Positions 1-10,441 of a DNA stretch of 64,000 bases are shown here, piece by piece. This stretch comes from Ramlibacter tataouinensis TTB310 (GTDB lineage Bacteria; Pseudomonadota; Gammaproteobacteria; Burkholderiales; Burkholderiaceae_C), in assembly GCF_000215705.1 (NCBI RefSeq), contig NC_015677.1, forward strand, positions 3,670,001-3,734,000, given 5' to 3'. Under the pieces are notes generated by a model that was not told the origin of the DNA, searched no databases, and worked only from the letters and a program-made list of their open reading frames with translations. Both the position numbers and the translations under genes were made by a program. Every line of letters begins with the position of its first letter. Position 1 is the stretch's first letter.

Positions 1-228
1 GCCCACCAGCGCCTGGCCGGGGTTGAGCGAGCCCACCACCTCCTGGCCCAGCGCCTTGTCCTTCACGCGGGCGACGAAGTCGCGCACCACCGGCAGCGCC
101 ACGTCGGCCTCCAGCAGGGCCATGCGCACCTCGCGCAGCATGTCCTGCACGTTGGATTCGGTGATGCGCGCCTGGCCGCGCATTTCCTTGACCAGGCGGG
201 AGAGTTTGTCGGAGAGGGCGGAGGCCAT
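1..228 (-). CDS. ffh: Signal recognition particle protein Ffh (N-terminal part)
   Basis: The leftward frame encodes the first 76 residues of Ffh, the SRP GTPase that brings ribosomes making inner-membrane proteins to FtsY. It begins MASALSDKLSRLVKEMRG and continues through the N-domain helical bundle, with LREVRMALLEADVALPVV, which is typical of Ffh. The window edge cuts it off before the GTPase domain. The ATG at 226-228 is the only plausible start. It is divergent from the ypjD-like gene, with about 70 bp between the two starts; this pairing is common in proteobacteria. Identification is firm although only the N-domain is visible. Confidence 0.93.
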   Translation of the reverse strand, partial: MASALSDKLSRLVKEMRGQARITESNVQDMLREVRMALLEADVALPVVRDFVARVKDKALGQEVVGSLNPGQALVG

Positions 229-299
229 GGGAAAAAGCCTTAGTGATGCGCCTTGCGAACGCTTCGGCGGGCGCCGGGCAAGGGCTAAACTGCGGGACC

Positions 300-1115
300 A
301 TGATTCTAGCCAGTGCGTCCCCGGCGAGCGTGGCCCTGGCACTGGCTGCCGCGGCGGCCTATGCCGTGCCGGCCGCGGCCGCGCCCCGGCTGTCCGAGCG
401 CGGGGCGCGGCTGGCATTGTGGGCGGCCTGGCTGCTGCACGCCGTGGTGCTGGGCTGGACCTTGCTGGGCCTGGGACAGCCGCAGGGGCCGCGTTTCGGT
501 TTCGCGCCCGCGCTGTCGGTCACGGCCTGGCTGGTGCTCACGGTGTACGCGATCGAACGCCAGCTGTTCCCCCAGCTGCAGGCGCGCTGGGTGCTGGGTG
601 CCCTGGGCGCGGCGGCCATCCTGCTGGCACTGGTGTTCCCCGGCACGCCGCTGCACGTCAGCGCGTCGCCCTGGCTGCCGCTGCACTGGGCCCTGGGCAT
701 CGCCTCCTACGGCCTGTTCGCGGCGGCGGTGGTCCATGCCTGGCTGATGCGCCGCGCCGAAAAGCAGATCCGGCAGGCCAGCGACGCCCAGGCCGGCGTG
801 CCGCTGCTGACGCTGGAGCGGCTCACCTTCCGCTTCGCGGGGGCCGGCTTCGTGCTGCTGTCGGCCACGCTGCTGGCCGGGCTGCTGTTCGGCGAGGCGG
901 TGTACGGCCCGGGCCGTCCCTGGCGCTGGGACCACAAGACGGCGTTCTCGGTGATGGCCTGGCTGGCCTTCGCGCTGCTGCTGGTCGGGCGCGCGCGCTT
1001 CGGCTGGCGCGGCCGCACCGCGGTGCGGGTGCTCTACACCGGCTCGCTGCTGCTGCTGCTGGCCTACGTGGGCTCGCGTTTCGTGATCGAAGTCGTGCTG
1101 GGGCGCGCGCTGTGA
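300..1115 (+). CDS. YpjD/CcsA-like inner-membrane protein (cytochrome c assembly family)
   Basis: A 271-residue polytopic membrane protein with about eight hydrophobic segments, resembling YpjD and the CcsA/CcmC haem-handling family. Visible family marks are His47, His129 and His146 at membrane segments and the WDHK motif at residues 210-213 before the last two segments (the family has a WD-rich periplasmic loop). The ATG at 300 is preferred over the upstream in-frame ATG at 243, because the 19 extra residues are polar and the hydrophobic N-terminus starts exactly here. It is divergent from ffh and overlaps the next gene by 4 bp. Its biochemical role is not established; a part in cytochrome c or haem handling is family inference. 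Confidence 0.82.
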   Translation: MILASASPASVALALAAAAAYAVPAAAAPRLSERGARLALWAAWLLHAVVLGWTLLGLGQPQGPRFGFAPALSVTAWLVLTVYAIERQLFPQLQARWVLGALGAAAILLALVFPGTPLHVSASPWLPLHWALGIASYGLFAAAVVHAWLMRRAEKQIRQASDAQAGVPLLTLERLTFRFAGAGFVLLSATLLAGLLFGEAVYGPGRPWRWDHKTAFSVMAWLAFALLLVGRARFGWRGRTAVRVLYTGSLLLLLAYVGSRFVIEVVLGRAL

Positions 1116-1354
1116 AGTACCTGGTGCTGCTCGGCATCCTGCTGGTGGTGTATCTGCTGTGGCGCGCGCAGCGCGGGCGCGAGGCGCGTGAAGCGCCGCC
1201 GCAGGCGCCGGCGCCGACGGCCGCGTCAGGCCTGCCGCAGGACATGGTGCGCTGCCCGGTATGTGCCCTGCACCTGCCCAAGTCCGATGCCGTGCCCGGC
1301 CAGCATGGCCGCCTTTATTGCAGCGCCGACCACCGGTTGCTGGGCGACCGCTAG
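1112..1354 (+). CDS. Small membrane-anchored PP0621-type protein with cysteine motif
   Basis: An 80-residue protein with a GTG start at 1112 that overlaps the stop of the ypjD-like gene, so the two are probably translationally coupled. Residues 1-16 form one hydrophobic anchor (KYLVLLGILLVVYLLWRA). A Pro/Ala linker follows, then a short Cys/His-rich tail containing RCPVCALHLPKSDAV and YCSADHR. This matches the small PP0621-like family found beside pilS in many Betaproteobacteria. The three Cys and the His residues could bind a metal, but no function is known. The compact overlap and family-typical tail argue that it is real. Confidence 0.75.
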   Translation: MKYLVLLGILLVVYLLWRAQRGREAREAPPQAPAPTAASGLPQDMVRCPVCALHLPKSDAVPGQHGRLYCSADHRLLGDR

Positions 1355-1365
1355 CAAGGCATCCC

Positions 1366-3077
1366 ATGGGCGGCCCCTCCACCGTCGCGCCCTGGGCCGA
1401 CCTGTCCACCCCCTCCGAGCCCCTGGCCGAGGATTCCGCCTTCTTCCGCCTCTGGCGCGGCTTCGGCACCGCGCGGGTGGCGGTGGCCGCCGTCCTGCTG
1501 GCCCTGCTGGGGGCGATGTTCGCGATGGGGCCGCCCAGCCCGGACCACCACTGGCTGCTGGGCCTGTGCGCCACCTACTTCGCCGCCACCGTCGCGGTGC
1601 GGCTGTTCACGCGGCCCCTGGCGCCCGGGCGCCAGGCGCATCTGCGCTGGGTGCCCACCATCGGCATCGACCTGCTGGCGATCTCCGCGCTGCAGTACCT
1701 GCAGGCCGGCGGACTGAACTACTCGCCGTTGTTCGCCATCCCGGTGCTGATGGCCTCGGTGCTGGGCTCGGTGCTGCTGGCTTTCGGAACCGCCGCGGCC
1801 GTCACCTTGCTGCTGCTGGCCGACGCCTGGCTGCTGTCGCTGCAGGCCGATCCCGCGCCGCGCTTCCTGCAGGCCGGGCTCACCGGGTTCGGCTACTTCG
1901 CGCTGGCCCTGCTGGCCAACCAGCTGGCGGTGCGGCTGGCGCGCGAGGAGAAGAGGGCCCGCCTGAGCCAGCGCGCGGCCCGCCTGCAGGCCCAGGTGAA
2001 CGAACTGGTGATCGAAACCCTGGGCGACGGCGTGCTGGTGCTGGACATCACGGGTTCCGTGCATGCGGCCAACCCGGCGGCGCGCGAGATGCTGGGCTGC
2101 ACCGACCTGCCGGTCGGGCGGCCCTTCGCGCTCGGCGCCCGGCGGGAATGGGTGCGGTTGCTGGACCTGGCGCAACTGACCTTCCAGATGCACGAGGCCC
2201 GGCGCGGCGAGATCTCGCTGCCGACGGCCGCGGGGCAGCCGCGCCGCATCCGGGTGCGCACCCGCCTGGCCGCGCCGGGCAGGACCCTGGGCGAGAACCT
2301 GTGCCTGGTGTTCCTGGAGGACCTGCGCGAAATGGAAGCCCGGCTGCGCACCGAGAAGCTGGCGGCCATGGGCCGCATGTCCACCGCCGTCGCCCACGAG
2401 ATCCGCAACCCGCTGGCGGCCATCACCCAGGCCAATGCGCTGCTCGAGGAAGACCTGGCCGATCCCGGCCTGCGCCAGCTCAGCGGCCTGATCCGCCAGA
2501 ACGCCCAGCGCCTGTCACAGATCGTGGAGGAGATCCTGAACGTCGCGCGGGTGCAGCAGCCGGGCGCCGCCGCCCCGGTGCTGGCGCTGGACGCCAGCGT
2601 GGACCAGGCCTGCCGCGACTGGGCGCAGCAGACGCGCAGCGGCGAAAGGCTGCAGCTGTCGCTGCACGCACCGAACCTGCAGGTGCAGTTCGACGAGGAC
2701 CACCTGCGGCGCATCCTGGTGAACCTGCTGGACAACGCCCTGCGCTACGCCGGCCAGCAGCCCGATTCGCTGCAGGTCGCCACCTCCAGCGACGGCGCGC
2801 AGGCGGCCCTGTCGGTGTGGAGCGACGGCCCGCCGCTGGAACCCGGCGTGCAGCGCCACCTGTTCGAGCCCTTCTTCTCCTCCGAGAGCCGCTCCAGCGG
2901 CCTGGGGCTGTACATCTGCCGCGAGCTGTGCGAGCGGCACGGCGCCCAGATCGGCTACCGCCGCTCCTGCATCCCGGGCGCGGCGTCTCGCGAAGGCAAC
3001 GAGTTCTTCGTCAGCTTCCGCCTGACGCACGGCCGGCAGGCCGGCGGCGGCAGGCCCGCTGCCACAATGAGCGCCTG

Positions 3078-3078
<1 letters not shown>
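1366..3078 (+). CDS. pilS: PilS-type membrane sensor histidine kinase
   Basis: A 570-residue sensor kinase, the likely partner of PilR in control of type IV pilus genes. About six membrane segments lie in residues 36-190, followed by a PAS-like region (about 212-320) and a HisKA domain whose phospho-acceptor is His344 in AVAHEIRNPLAAI. The ATPase domain has an N-box (LLDNALRYA) and a G-box (SSGLGLYICRE). The ATG at 1366 is chosen because it starts just after the previous stop; the 35 in-frame residues upstream overlap that gene. The stop overlaps the pilR start by one base. No pilin gene lies nearby, so the link to pili rests on similarity and pairing. Confidence 0.88.
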
Positions 3079-4524
<1,446 letters not shown>

Positions 4525-4550
<26 letters not shown>

Positions 4551-5118
4551 GGCCGGCTCCCTGCTCTGGCAGGGCGGCTGGTACCGCTTCGCGCGGCGGC
4601 TGGATTCGCCCAACTTCGGACCCCGCCCCGCCGGCGCCGACATCGACCTGATCGTGGTGCACTCCATCAGCCTGCCGCCGGGACAGTTCGGCGGCGACCA
4701 GGTGCAGGCGCTGTTCAGCAACACGCTGGACTGGGAAGCGCATCCCTACTTCAAGAGCATCGAGGGGATGAAGGTCTCGGCCCATTTCTACATCCGCCGC
4801 GGCGGCGAGCTGTGGCAGTTCGTCAGCTGCGACGAGCGCGCCTGGCACGCCGGGGCCTCGCACTACCGGGGACGCGACAACCGCAACGACGACTCCATCG
4901 GCATCGAGCTCGAGGGCCTGGAGGGCGACGCCTTCGAGCCCGCCCAGTACGAGGCGCTGGCCGGTCTGTGCGCGGTCCTCGCGCAGGCCTACCCCATCCG
5001 CCACATCGCCGGCCACGAGCACATCGCGCCCGGCCGCAAGGGCGATCCCGGCGCCGGCTTCGACTGGCCCCGCCTGCGCCGCAGCCTGGGCTGGCCGGCC
5101 TCGCACTTTCCCTCCTGA
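4525..5118 (+). CDS. ampD: 1,6-anhydro-N-acetylmuramyl-L-alanine amidase AmpD
   Basis: A 197-residue zinc amidase that cuts the bond between anhydro-MurNAc and the stem peptide of recycled muropeptides in the cytoplasm. The AmpD fold is shown by IVVHSISLPPG with zinc ligand His46, ESIGIELEG-like DSIGIELEG with Glu130, and GHEHIAPGRKGDPG with His164 and Asp174; these match His34, His154 and Asp164 of enterobacterial AmpD. There is no signal peptide, as expected. The ATG at 4525 lies inside the end of pilR, suggesting coupling. Loss of AmpD normally raises AmpC beta-lactamase, but no ampC or ampR is present in this window. Confidence 0.95.
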
Positions 5119-5349
5119 ACGCGCGCCGCGTCGGCAGTGCGCAACGCGGCTGCCGCACGAGCAAGCCATCGCTTGCACGCCCACCGCGCCAGCGGCAGGG
5201 CGACCTCCAATGGGCATGCGGGTTGCCGGCCCGATTGGTCCGCCAAGGCGCTTGGTGGCTGCCTGCGCGATGCGCGGGCCGCGTCTTGCGCGGCCTCGCG
5301 CCGCGGGCTGCGCCCGAGGTAAAAGTTTGTCTCGCATGTCTACGGAAAA

Positions 5350-5396
5350 ACACTACCTATAGCGCTTGAATTCGCCTTGGCCACTAGATATAGTGC
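5350..5396 (+). promoter_or_regulatory. nrdA promoter with two NrdR-like boxes
   Basis: The 334-bp gap between ampD and nrdA has no gene. Near its end are two 16-bp sites, at 5350-5365 (ACACTACCTATAGCGC) and 5381-5396 (CCACTAGATATAGTGC). By my alignment they match 12 and 13 of 16 positions of the NrdR consensus. Their starts are 31 bp apart, about three helical turns, the arrangement known for NrdR. A sigma-70-like promoter is interleaved: TTGAAT at 5366-5371, a 17-bp spacer, and TATAGT at 5389-5394, so the second box covers the -10 element. This supports repression of nrdAB by dATP-loaded NrdR; nrdR itself is not in the window. The sites also argue against the upstream in-frame ATG at 5366 as the nrdA start. 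Confidence 0.8.
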
Positions 5397-5452
5397 CCCG
5401 TCACGGGCCGGCTGCCGCAGCCCCGCCCGCCATAACAACCGCAAGAGGATTC

Positions 5453-8359
5453 ATGCACCCAGCCCTGAGCACCCCCAGCGCCGCCACCGCCGGCGCCGCC
5501 GCCTTCGGCGCCTCCGACATCTCCAAGGCCGCCGCCCAGTCCCTCGGCCACTACCAGATCATCCGCCGCAACGGCGCCGTCGTGCCGTTCGAGCCGAACA
5601 AGATCGCCATCGCCCTGATGAAGGCCTTCCTGGCGGTGCACGGCACCCAGGGCGCGGCCTCGGCCAGTGTGCGCGAGCAGGTCGACCAGCTGACCCAGGC
5701 CGTGGCCCGCGCGCTGATGCGCTCGCGCCCGGGCGGCGGCACCTTCCACATCGAGGACGTGCAGGACCAGGTCGAGCTGGGCCTGATGCGCGGCGGCCAC
5801 CACGAGGTGGCGCGCGCCTACGTGCTGTACCGCGAGCGCCGCGCCCAGGAGCGTGCCAAGCAGCAGCAGCCCGAGGCGCCGGCCGCGCCGGTGTTCCACG
5901 TGCTGGACGGCGGCGAGCGGGTGCCGCTGGACCTGGGCCGCCTGAAGGGCCTGATCGAGGCGGCCTGCGCCGGGCTGGGCGCCGACGTCAAGCCCGACCC
6001 CATCGCCGCCGAGACCATGCGCAACCTGTACGACGGCGTTCCGATCGACGAGGTCTACAAGGCGTCCATCCTGGCCGCGCGCACGCTGATCGAGAAGGAC
6101 CCCGACTACACCTACGCCACGGCGCGGCTGCTGCTGCACACCATCTTCAAGGAGGTGCTGGGTCGCGACATCGAGCCGGCCGAGATGGCGGCCAGCTATG
6201 CCGACTACTTCCCCGGCTTCATCAAGAAGGGCGTGGAGGCCGAGCTGCTCAACCCCGAGCTGCTGCAGTACGACCTGCAGCGCCTGGGCGCCGCCCTGAA
6301 GGCCGACCGCGACCTGAAGTTCGACTACCTGGGCCTGCAGACCCTGTACGACCGCTACTTCCTGCACGTGCGCAAGACGCGCATCGAGCTGCCGCAGGCC
6401 TTCTTCATGCGCGTGGCCATGGGCCTGGCCCTGAACGAGATCGACCGCGAGGCCCGCGCCATCGAGTTCTACGAGGTGCTGTCCAGCTTCGACTTCATGT
6501 CCAGCACGCCCACGCTGTTCAACAGCGGCACGCTGCGCTCCCAGCTGTCGTCCTGCTACCTGACCACGGTGCCGGACGACCTGGACGGCATCTACGAGTC
6601 GATCAAGGAGAACGCGCTGCTGTCCAAGTTCGCCGGCGGCCTGGGCAACGACTGGACGCGGGTGCGCGCCCTGGGCAGCCACATCAAGGGCACCAACGGC
6701 GAGTCGCAGGGCGTGGTGCCCTTCCTCAAGGTGGTCAACGACACGGCCGTGGCCGTGAACCAGGGCGGCAAGCGCAAGGGCGCGGTCTGCACCTACCTGG
6801 AGAGCTGGCACCTGGACATCGAGGAATTCCTGGAGCTGCGCAAGAACACCGGCGACGACCGGCGCCGCACCCACGACATGAACACGGCCAACTGGATTCC
6901 CGACCTGTTCATGCGCCGCGTCATGGAAAAGGGCGAGTGGACCCTGTTCTCGCCCTCCTCCGTGCCCGACCTGCACGACCTGTTCGGCGCCGCCTTCGAA
7001 AAGGCCTACGTCGCCTATGAAGAAAAGGCGAAACGCGGCGAGATCAAGCCCAGCAAGACGGTGCAGGCCACCGACATGTGGCGCAAGATGCTCAGCATGC
7101 TGTTCGAGACCGGCCATCCCTGGATCACCTTCAAGGATGCCTGCAACGTGCGCTCGCCGCAGCAGCACGCCGGCGTGGTGCACTCGTCCAACCTGTGCAC
7201 CGAGATCACGCTCAACACCAGCGATGCCGAGACGGCGGTATGCAACCTGGGCTCGATCAACCTGCTGCAGCACCTCAAGGACGGGGGGGTGGACCACGCC
7301 AAGCTCAAGCGCACCATCGCCACCGCGATGCGCATGCTCGACAACGTGATCGACATCAACTACTACGCCGTCAAGAAGGCGCGCGACTCCAACCTGCGGC
7401 ACCGCCCGGTGGGCCTGGGCGTGATGGCCTTCCAGGACGCGCTGTACGAGCTGCGCATCCCCTACGCCTCGCAGGCCGCGGTGGAGTTCGCCGACCGGTC
7501 GATGGAGGCCGTGTGCTACTACGCCTACTGGGCCTCAACCGAGCTGGCCCGTGAGCGCGGCCGCTACTCCAGCTACAAGGGCTCGCTGTGGGACAAGGGC
7601 GTGCTGCCGCCGGACACGCTGGAGCTGCTGGCGCAGCAGCGCGGCGGCTGGGTGGAGGTCGACCGTTCGGCCACGCTGGACTGGGATGCCCTGCGCAAGA
7701 AGATCGCCCAGGACGGCATGCGCAACTCCAACTGCGTGGCCATCGCGCCGACGGCGACCATCTCCAACATCATCGGCGTGGACGCGTCCATCGAGCCGTG
7801 CTTCGGCAACCTGTCGGTCAAGTCCAACCTGTCGGGCGAGTTCACCGTGATCAACCACTACCTGGTGCGCGACCTCAAGCGCCTGGGCCTGTGGGACGAC
7901 GTGATGGTGATGGACCTCAAGCATTTCGACGGCTCCCTGCGGCCCATCGACCGCGTGCCGCAGGACGTCAAGTCGCTGTACGCCACCGCCTTCGAGGTCG
8001 AGCCCGTATGGCTGGTCGAGGCCGCCGCCCGCCGCCAGAAGTGGATCGACCAGGCCCAGTCGCTCAACATCTACATGGCCGGCGCCTCGGGCAAGAAGCT
8101 GGACGAGACCTACAAGCTGGCCTGGACGCGCGGCCTGAAGACCACCTACTACCTGCGCACCATCAGCGCCACCCACAGCGAGAAGTCGACCGTCACCTCC
8201 GGCCGCCTCAACGCGGTGTCGAACGGCGGCTCCTCCGCTGGCGGCATGAGCGCGCTCGACGCGGCGGCCGCCGCCGCGCAGGCCCAGATGAACGCGGCTC
8301 CGGCCAGCGACATCAAGTTCTGCGCGATCGACGATCCGAGCTGCGAGGCCTGCCAGTGA
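5453..8359 (+). CDS. nrdA: Ribonucleoside-diphosphate reductase, alpha subunit
   Basis: The 968-residue large subunit of class I ribonucleotide reductase, which makes dNDPs from NDPs with NrdB. Catalytic residues are visible: Cys368 (SSCYL), the NLCTE motif with Cys582 and Glu584, and Cys597 (AVCNLGSINL). The C-terminus ends SCEACQ, with shuttle cysteines Cys964 and Cys967. It is about 200 residues longer than E. coli NrdA because the N-terminus appears to carry two ATP-cone-like modules, one near residues 30-120 (IIRRNGAVVPFEPNKI) and one near 135-235 (FHVLDGGERVPLDL). The start at 5453 follows an AAGAGGA ribosome-binding site; the in-frame ATG at 5366 would lie inside the operator. It is followed by nrdB. 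Confidence 0.95.
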   Translation: MHPALSTPSAATAGAAAFGASDISKAAAQSLGHYQIIRRNGAVVPFEPNKIAIALMKAFLAVHGTQGAASASVREQVDQLTQAVARALMRSRPGGGTFHIEDVQDQVELGLMRGGHHEVARAYVLYRERRAQERAKQQQPEAPAAPVFHVLDGGERVPLDLGRLKGLIEAACAGLGADVKPDPIAAETMRNLYDGVPIDEVYKASILAARTLIEKDPDYTYATARLLLHTIFKEVLGRDIEPAEMAASYADYFPGFIKKGVEAELLNPELLQYDLQRLGAALKADRDLKFDYLGLQTLYDRYFLHVRKTRIELPQAFFMRVAMGLALNEIDREARAIEFYEVLSSFDFMSSTPTLFNSGTLRSQLSSCYLTTVPDDLDGIYESIKENALLSKFAGGLGNDWTRVRALGSHIKGTNGESQGVVPFLKVVNDTAVAVNQGGKRKGAVCTYLESWHLDIEEFLELRKNTGDDRRRTHDMNTANWIPDLFMRRVMEKGEWTLFSPSSVPDLHDLFGAAFEKAYVAYEEKAKRGEIKPSKTVQATDMWRKMLSMLFETGHPWITFKDACNVRSPQQHAGVVHSSNLCTEITLNTSDAETAVCNLGSINLLQHLKDGGVDHAKLKRTIATAMRMLDNVIDINYYAVKKARDSNLRHRPVGLGVMAFQDALYELRIPYASQAAVEFADRSMEAVCYYAYWASTELARERGRYSSYKGSLWDKGVLPPDTLELLAQQRGGWVEVDRSATLDWDALRKKIAQDGMRNSNCVAIAPTATISNIIGVDASIEPCFGNLSVKSNLSGEFTVINHYLVRDLKRLGLWDDVMVMDLKHFDGSLRPIDRVPQDVKSLYATAFEVEPVWLVEAAARRQKWIDQAQSLNIYMAGASGKKLDETYKLAWTRGLKTTYYLRTISATHSEKSTVTSGRLNAVSNGGSSAGGMSALDAAAAAAQAQMNAAPASDIKFCAIDDPSCEACQ

Positions 8360-8426
8360 TGGCCGCGTGAGGGGAACTGTCGGCGTTCTCCGACAGGACG
8401 TCGACGCAATCGAGCAACAAAATCGG

Positions 8427-8481
8427 GCGGCGATGTGAACAGACACTTTTCAATTCACATCGCCGCTCTCATAATGAGAGC
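8427..8481 (+). promoter_or_regulatory. Two consecutive stem-loops between nrdA and nrdB
   Basis: A perfect 13-bp inverted repeat (GCGGCGATGTGAA at 8427-8439 and its complement at 8454-8466) encloses a 14-base loop containing ACTTTTC. Its last two bases are shared with a second palindrome, GCTCTCATAATGAGAGC, at 8465-8481. The second one ends just before the GGA ribosome-binding sequence (8485-8487) of nrdB. Neither is followed by a T-run, so a classical terminator is unlikely. A role in mRNA processing or in setting nrdB translation relative to nrdA is inference. The two hairpins share bases and could be alternative structures. Confidence 0.6.
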
Positions 8482-8493
8482 ATTGGAAAACCT

Positions 8494-9714
8494 ATGTTGA
8501 CCTGGGACGACGAAGTCAAGCCCACACCGCCAACACCTTCGTTCGGCGCCCCCCAATTTGGTGGACGCCAGGATGTCGTTTCCTCCTTCGCCGGACGCGA
8601 AGCCCCGCTTGCGCTGGCCGGCATCGCCACCGTTCCCGCCACGCCCGCCGCCACGCAGGTTCCTGCCGCCGCTTCCAGCGTGCAGTCCAGCTCGCAGCGC
8701 CGCGTGCAGGCGGCCGACAAGCGCATCATCAACGGCCAGACCGACGTCAACCAGCTGGTGCCCTTCAAGTACAAGTGGGCCTGGGAGAAGTACCTGGCCA
8801 CCTGCGCCAACCACTGGATGCCGCAGGAAGTGAACATGACGCGCGACATCGCGTTGTGGAAGGACCCGAACGGCCTGTCCGAGGACGAGCGCCGCGTCAT
8901 CAAGCGCAACCTCGGCTTCTTCGTCACCGCCGACTCGCTGGCCGCCAACAACATCGTGCTGGGCACCTACCGCCACATCACGGCGCCCGAGTGCCGCCAG
9001 TTCCTGCTGCGCCAGGCCTTCGAGGAGGCCATCCACACCCACGCCTACCAGTACATCGTGGAGTCGCTGGGCCTGGACGAGAGCGAGATCTTCAACGCCT
9101 ACCACGAGGTCCCGTCCATCCGCGACAAGGACCAGTTCCTGATCCCGTTCATCGACGCGATCATGGACCCGAACTTCCACACCGGCACGCCCGAGAACGA
9201 CCAGACCCTGCTCAAGAGCCTGATCGTCTTCGCCTGCCTGATGGAAGGCCTGTTCTTCTACGTCGGCTTCACCCAGATCCTGGCGCTGGGCCGGCAGAAC
9301 AAGATGACCGGCGCCGCCGAGCAGTACCAGTACATCCTGCGCGACGAGTCGATGCACTGCAACTTCGGCATCGACCTGATCAACCAGCTCAAGCTGGAGA
9401 ACCCGCACCTGTGGACGGCCGATTTCAAGGCCGAGATCAAGTCGCTGTTCCAGAAGGCCGTCGAGCTCGAGTACCGCTATGCCGAGGACACCATGCCGCG
9501 CGGCGTGCTGGGCCTCAACGCGTCCATGTTCAAGGGCTACCTGCGCTACATCGCGAACCGCCGCGCCACGCAGATCGGCCTGGAAGCGCTCTTCCCGAAC
9601 GAGGAGAACCCGTTCCCCTGGATGAGCGAGATGATCGACCTGAAGAAAGAGCGCAATTTCTTTGAAACCCGCGTGATCGAGTACCAGTCGGGTGGCGCGC
9701 TTTCCTGGGATTGA
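8494..9714 (+). CDS. nrdB: Ribonucleoside-diphosphate reductase, beta subunit
   Basis: The 406-residue radical-generating subunit of class I ribonucleotide reductase. All di-iron ligands are visible: Asp147 (TADSL), Glu178 and His181 (FEEAIH), Glu251, and Glu285 and His288 (RDESMH). The radical tyrosine is kept as Tyr185, four residues after His181, so this looks like a normal tyrosyl-radical (class Ia-type) enzyme and not a Tyr-less variant. Residues 1-70 form a Pro/Ala/Ser-rich extension absent from E. coli NrdB. The start follows a GGA sequence close to the intergenic palindrome. It lies 134 bp downstream of nrdA, probably in the same transcript, with a separate control element between them. 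Confidence 0.95.
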   Translation: MLTWDDEVKPTPPTPSFGAPQFGGRQDVVSSFAGREAPLALAGIATVPATPAATQVPAAASSVQSSSQRRVQAADKRIINGQTDVNQLVPFKYKWAWEKYLATCANHWMPQEVNMTRDIALWKDPNGLSEDERRVIKRNLGFFVTADSLAANNIVLGTYRHITAPECRQFLLRQAFEEAIHTHAYQYIVESLGLDESEIFNAYHEVPSIRDKDQFLIPFIDAIMDPNFHTGTPENDQTLLKSLIVFACLMEGLFFYVGFTQILALGRQNKMTGAAEQYQYILRDESMHCNFGIDLINQLKLENPHLWTADFKAEIKSLFQKAVELEYRYAEDTMPRGVLGLNASMFKGYLRYIANRRATQIGLEALFPNEENPFPWMSEMIDLKKERNFFETRVIEYQSGGALSWD

Positions 9715-9897
9715 ACGCAACTGCGACAGGTATGAGCAAGAGTTCCGCCCGCATCCCGACCGGCCGCAGAGCCGGCGGCGCGCGGGCCACGGTGTTCGTG
9801 GGGCTGGGCGTCTGCCCAACCGCATGGATCGCTTCGCGCACCCAACAGCGTGAAGTGCTTCTTTAGTTGAGTTGATCGACTTGAACAGGAGATAGAC

Positions 9898-10356
9898 ATG
9901 GCAACTGCAAAGAAACCGGCCGCCAAGAAGGCCGCTGCGAAGAAGGCCCCGGCCAAGAAGGCCGTCGCCAAGAAGACCACGGCGAAGAAGGCTGTCGCCA
10001 AGAAGGCGCCGGCGAAGAAGACCGTCGCCAAGAAGGCGCCCGCCAAGAAGGTCGCGGCCAAGAAGGCCCCGGCGAAGAAGGCGGCTGCCAAGAAGGCGCC
10101 GGCGAAGAAGGCCACCGCCAAGAAGGCCCCCGCGAAAAAGGCCGCTGCGAAGAAGACCGCGGCCAAGAAGCCCGCCGCGAAAAAGGCCGCCGCCAAGAAA
10201 GCAGCGAAAAAGCCCGCTGCGAAGAAAGCTGCGAAAAAGCCTGCTGCCAAGCCCGCCGCCAAAGCCGCTGCGGCACCGGCTGCGTCTGCGCCCGCGGCCC
10301 AGACCACGCTGAACCCGCAGGCAGCCTGGCCTTTCCCGACGGCTTCCAAGCCCTGA
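9898..10356 (+). CDS. Histone H1-like lysine/alanine-rich nucleoid protein
   Basis: A 152-residue protein made almost wholly of five-residue AAKKX-type units ([15 protein letters not shown] and similar) from residue 5 to about 120. An Ala/Pro stretch and the tail [15 protein letters not shown] follow. It resembles the Bordetella BpH1 and AlgP family, which bind DNA without sequence specificity through a disordered basic tail. Repeats at the DNA level (the motif gccaagaag recurs many times) make the length prone to slippage, so copy number may vary between strains. A strong terminator follows at 10381. The 183-bp gap upstream holds no other convincing gene. Confidence 0.9.
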   Translation: MATAKKPAAKKAAAKKAPAKKAVAKKTTAKKAVAKKAPAKKTVAKKAPAKKVAAKKAPAKKAAAKKAPAKKATAKKAPAKKAAAKKTAAKKPAAKKAAAKKAAKKPAAKKAAKKPAAKPAAKAAAAPAASAPAAQTTLNPQAAWPFPTASKP

Positions 10357-10380
10357 AGCGGCCGTACGCGCTTCGATCCC

Positions 10381-10404
10381 AGCCCGGCTTCGGCCGGGCT
10401 TTTT
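10381..10404 (+). terminator. Rho-independent terminator after the H1-like gene, with a partial copy
   Basis: AGCCCGGC-TTCG-GCCGGGCT (10381-10400) is a perfect 8-bp stem with a UUCG tetraloop, followed by TTTTC. The distal arm and T-run recur at 10415-10436 (GGCTTGGCCGGGCTTTTTC), which looks like a tandem partial duplication lacking its own good 5' arm. The structure ends the rightward H1-like transcript and faces the convergent FKBP gene. Confidence 0.9.
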
Positions 10405-10441
10405 CTTTGGACTCGGCTTGGCCGGGCTTTTTCTTTCCCCG

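Noticed and set aside
23..1354. Long frames on both strands over ffh, the ypjD-like gene and neighbours
   Set aside because: They lie over proven genes in other frames and consist of Arg/Pro/Gly/Ala-rich sequence typical of GC-rich shadows.
5384..7402. A 672-codon frame opposite nrdA
   Set aside because: It is antisense to conserved catalytic residues of nrdA, with His/Gln/Leu-rich shadow composition and no domain.
8427..8466. Intrinsic terminator between nrdA and nrdB
   Set aside because: No T-run follows the stem; nrdB is needed in step with nrdA.
9732..9866. A 44-codon frame between nrdB and the H1-like gene
   Set aside because: No ribosome-binding site, no recognisable family, and arginine-rich content expected by chance in GC-rich sequence.
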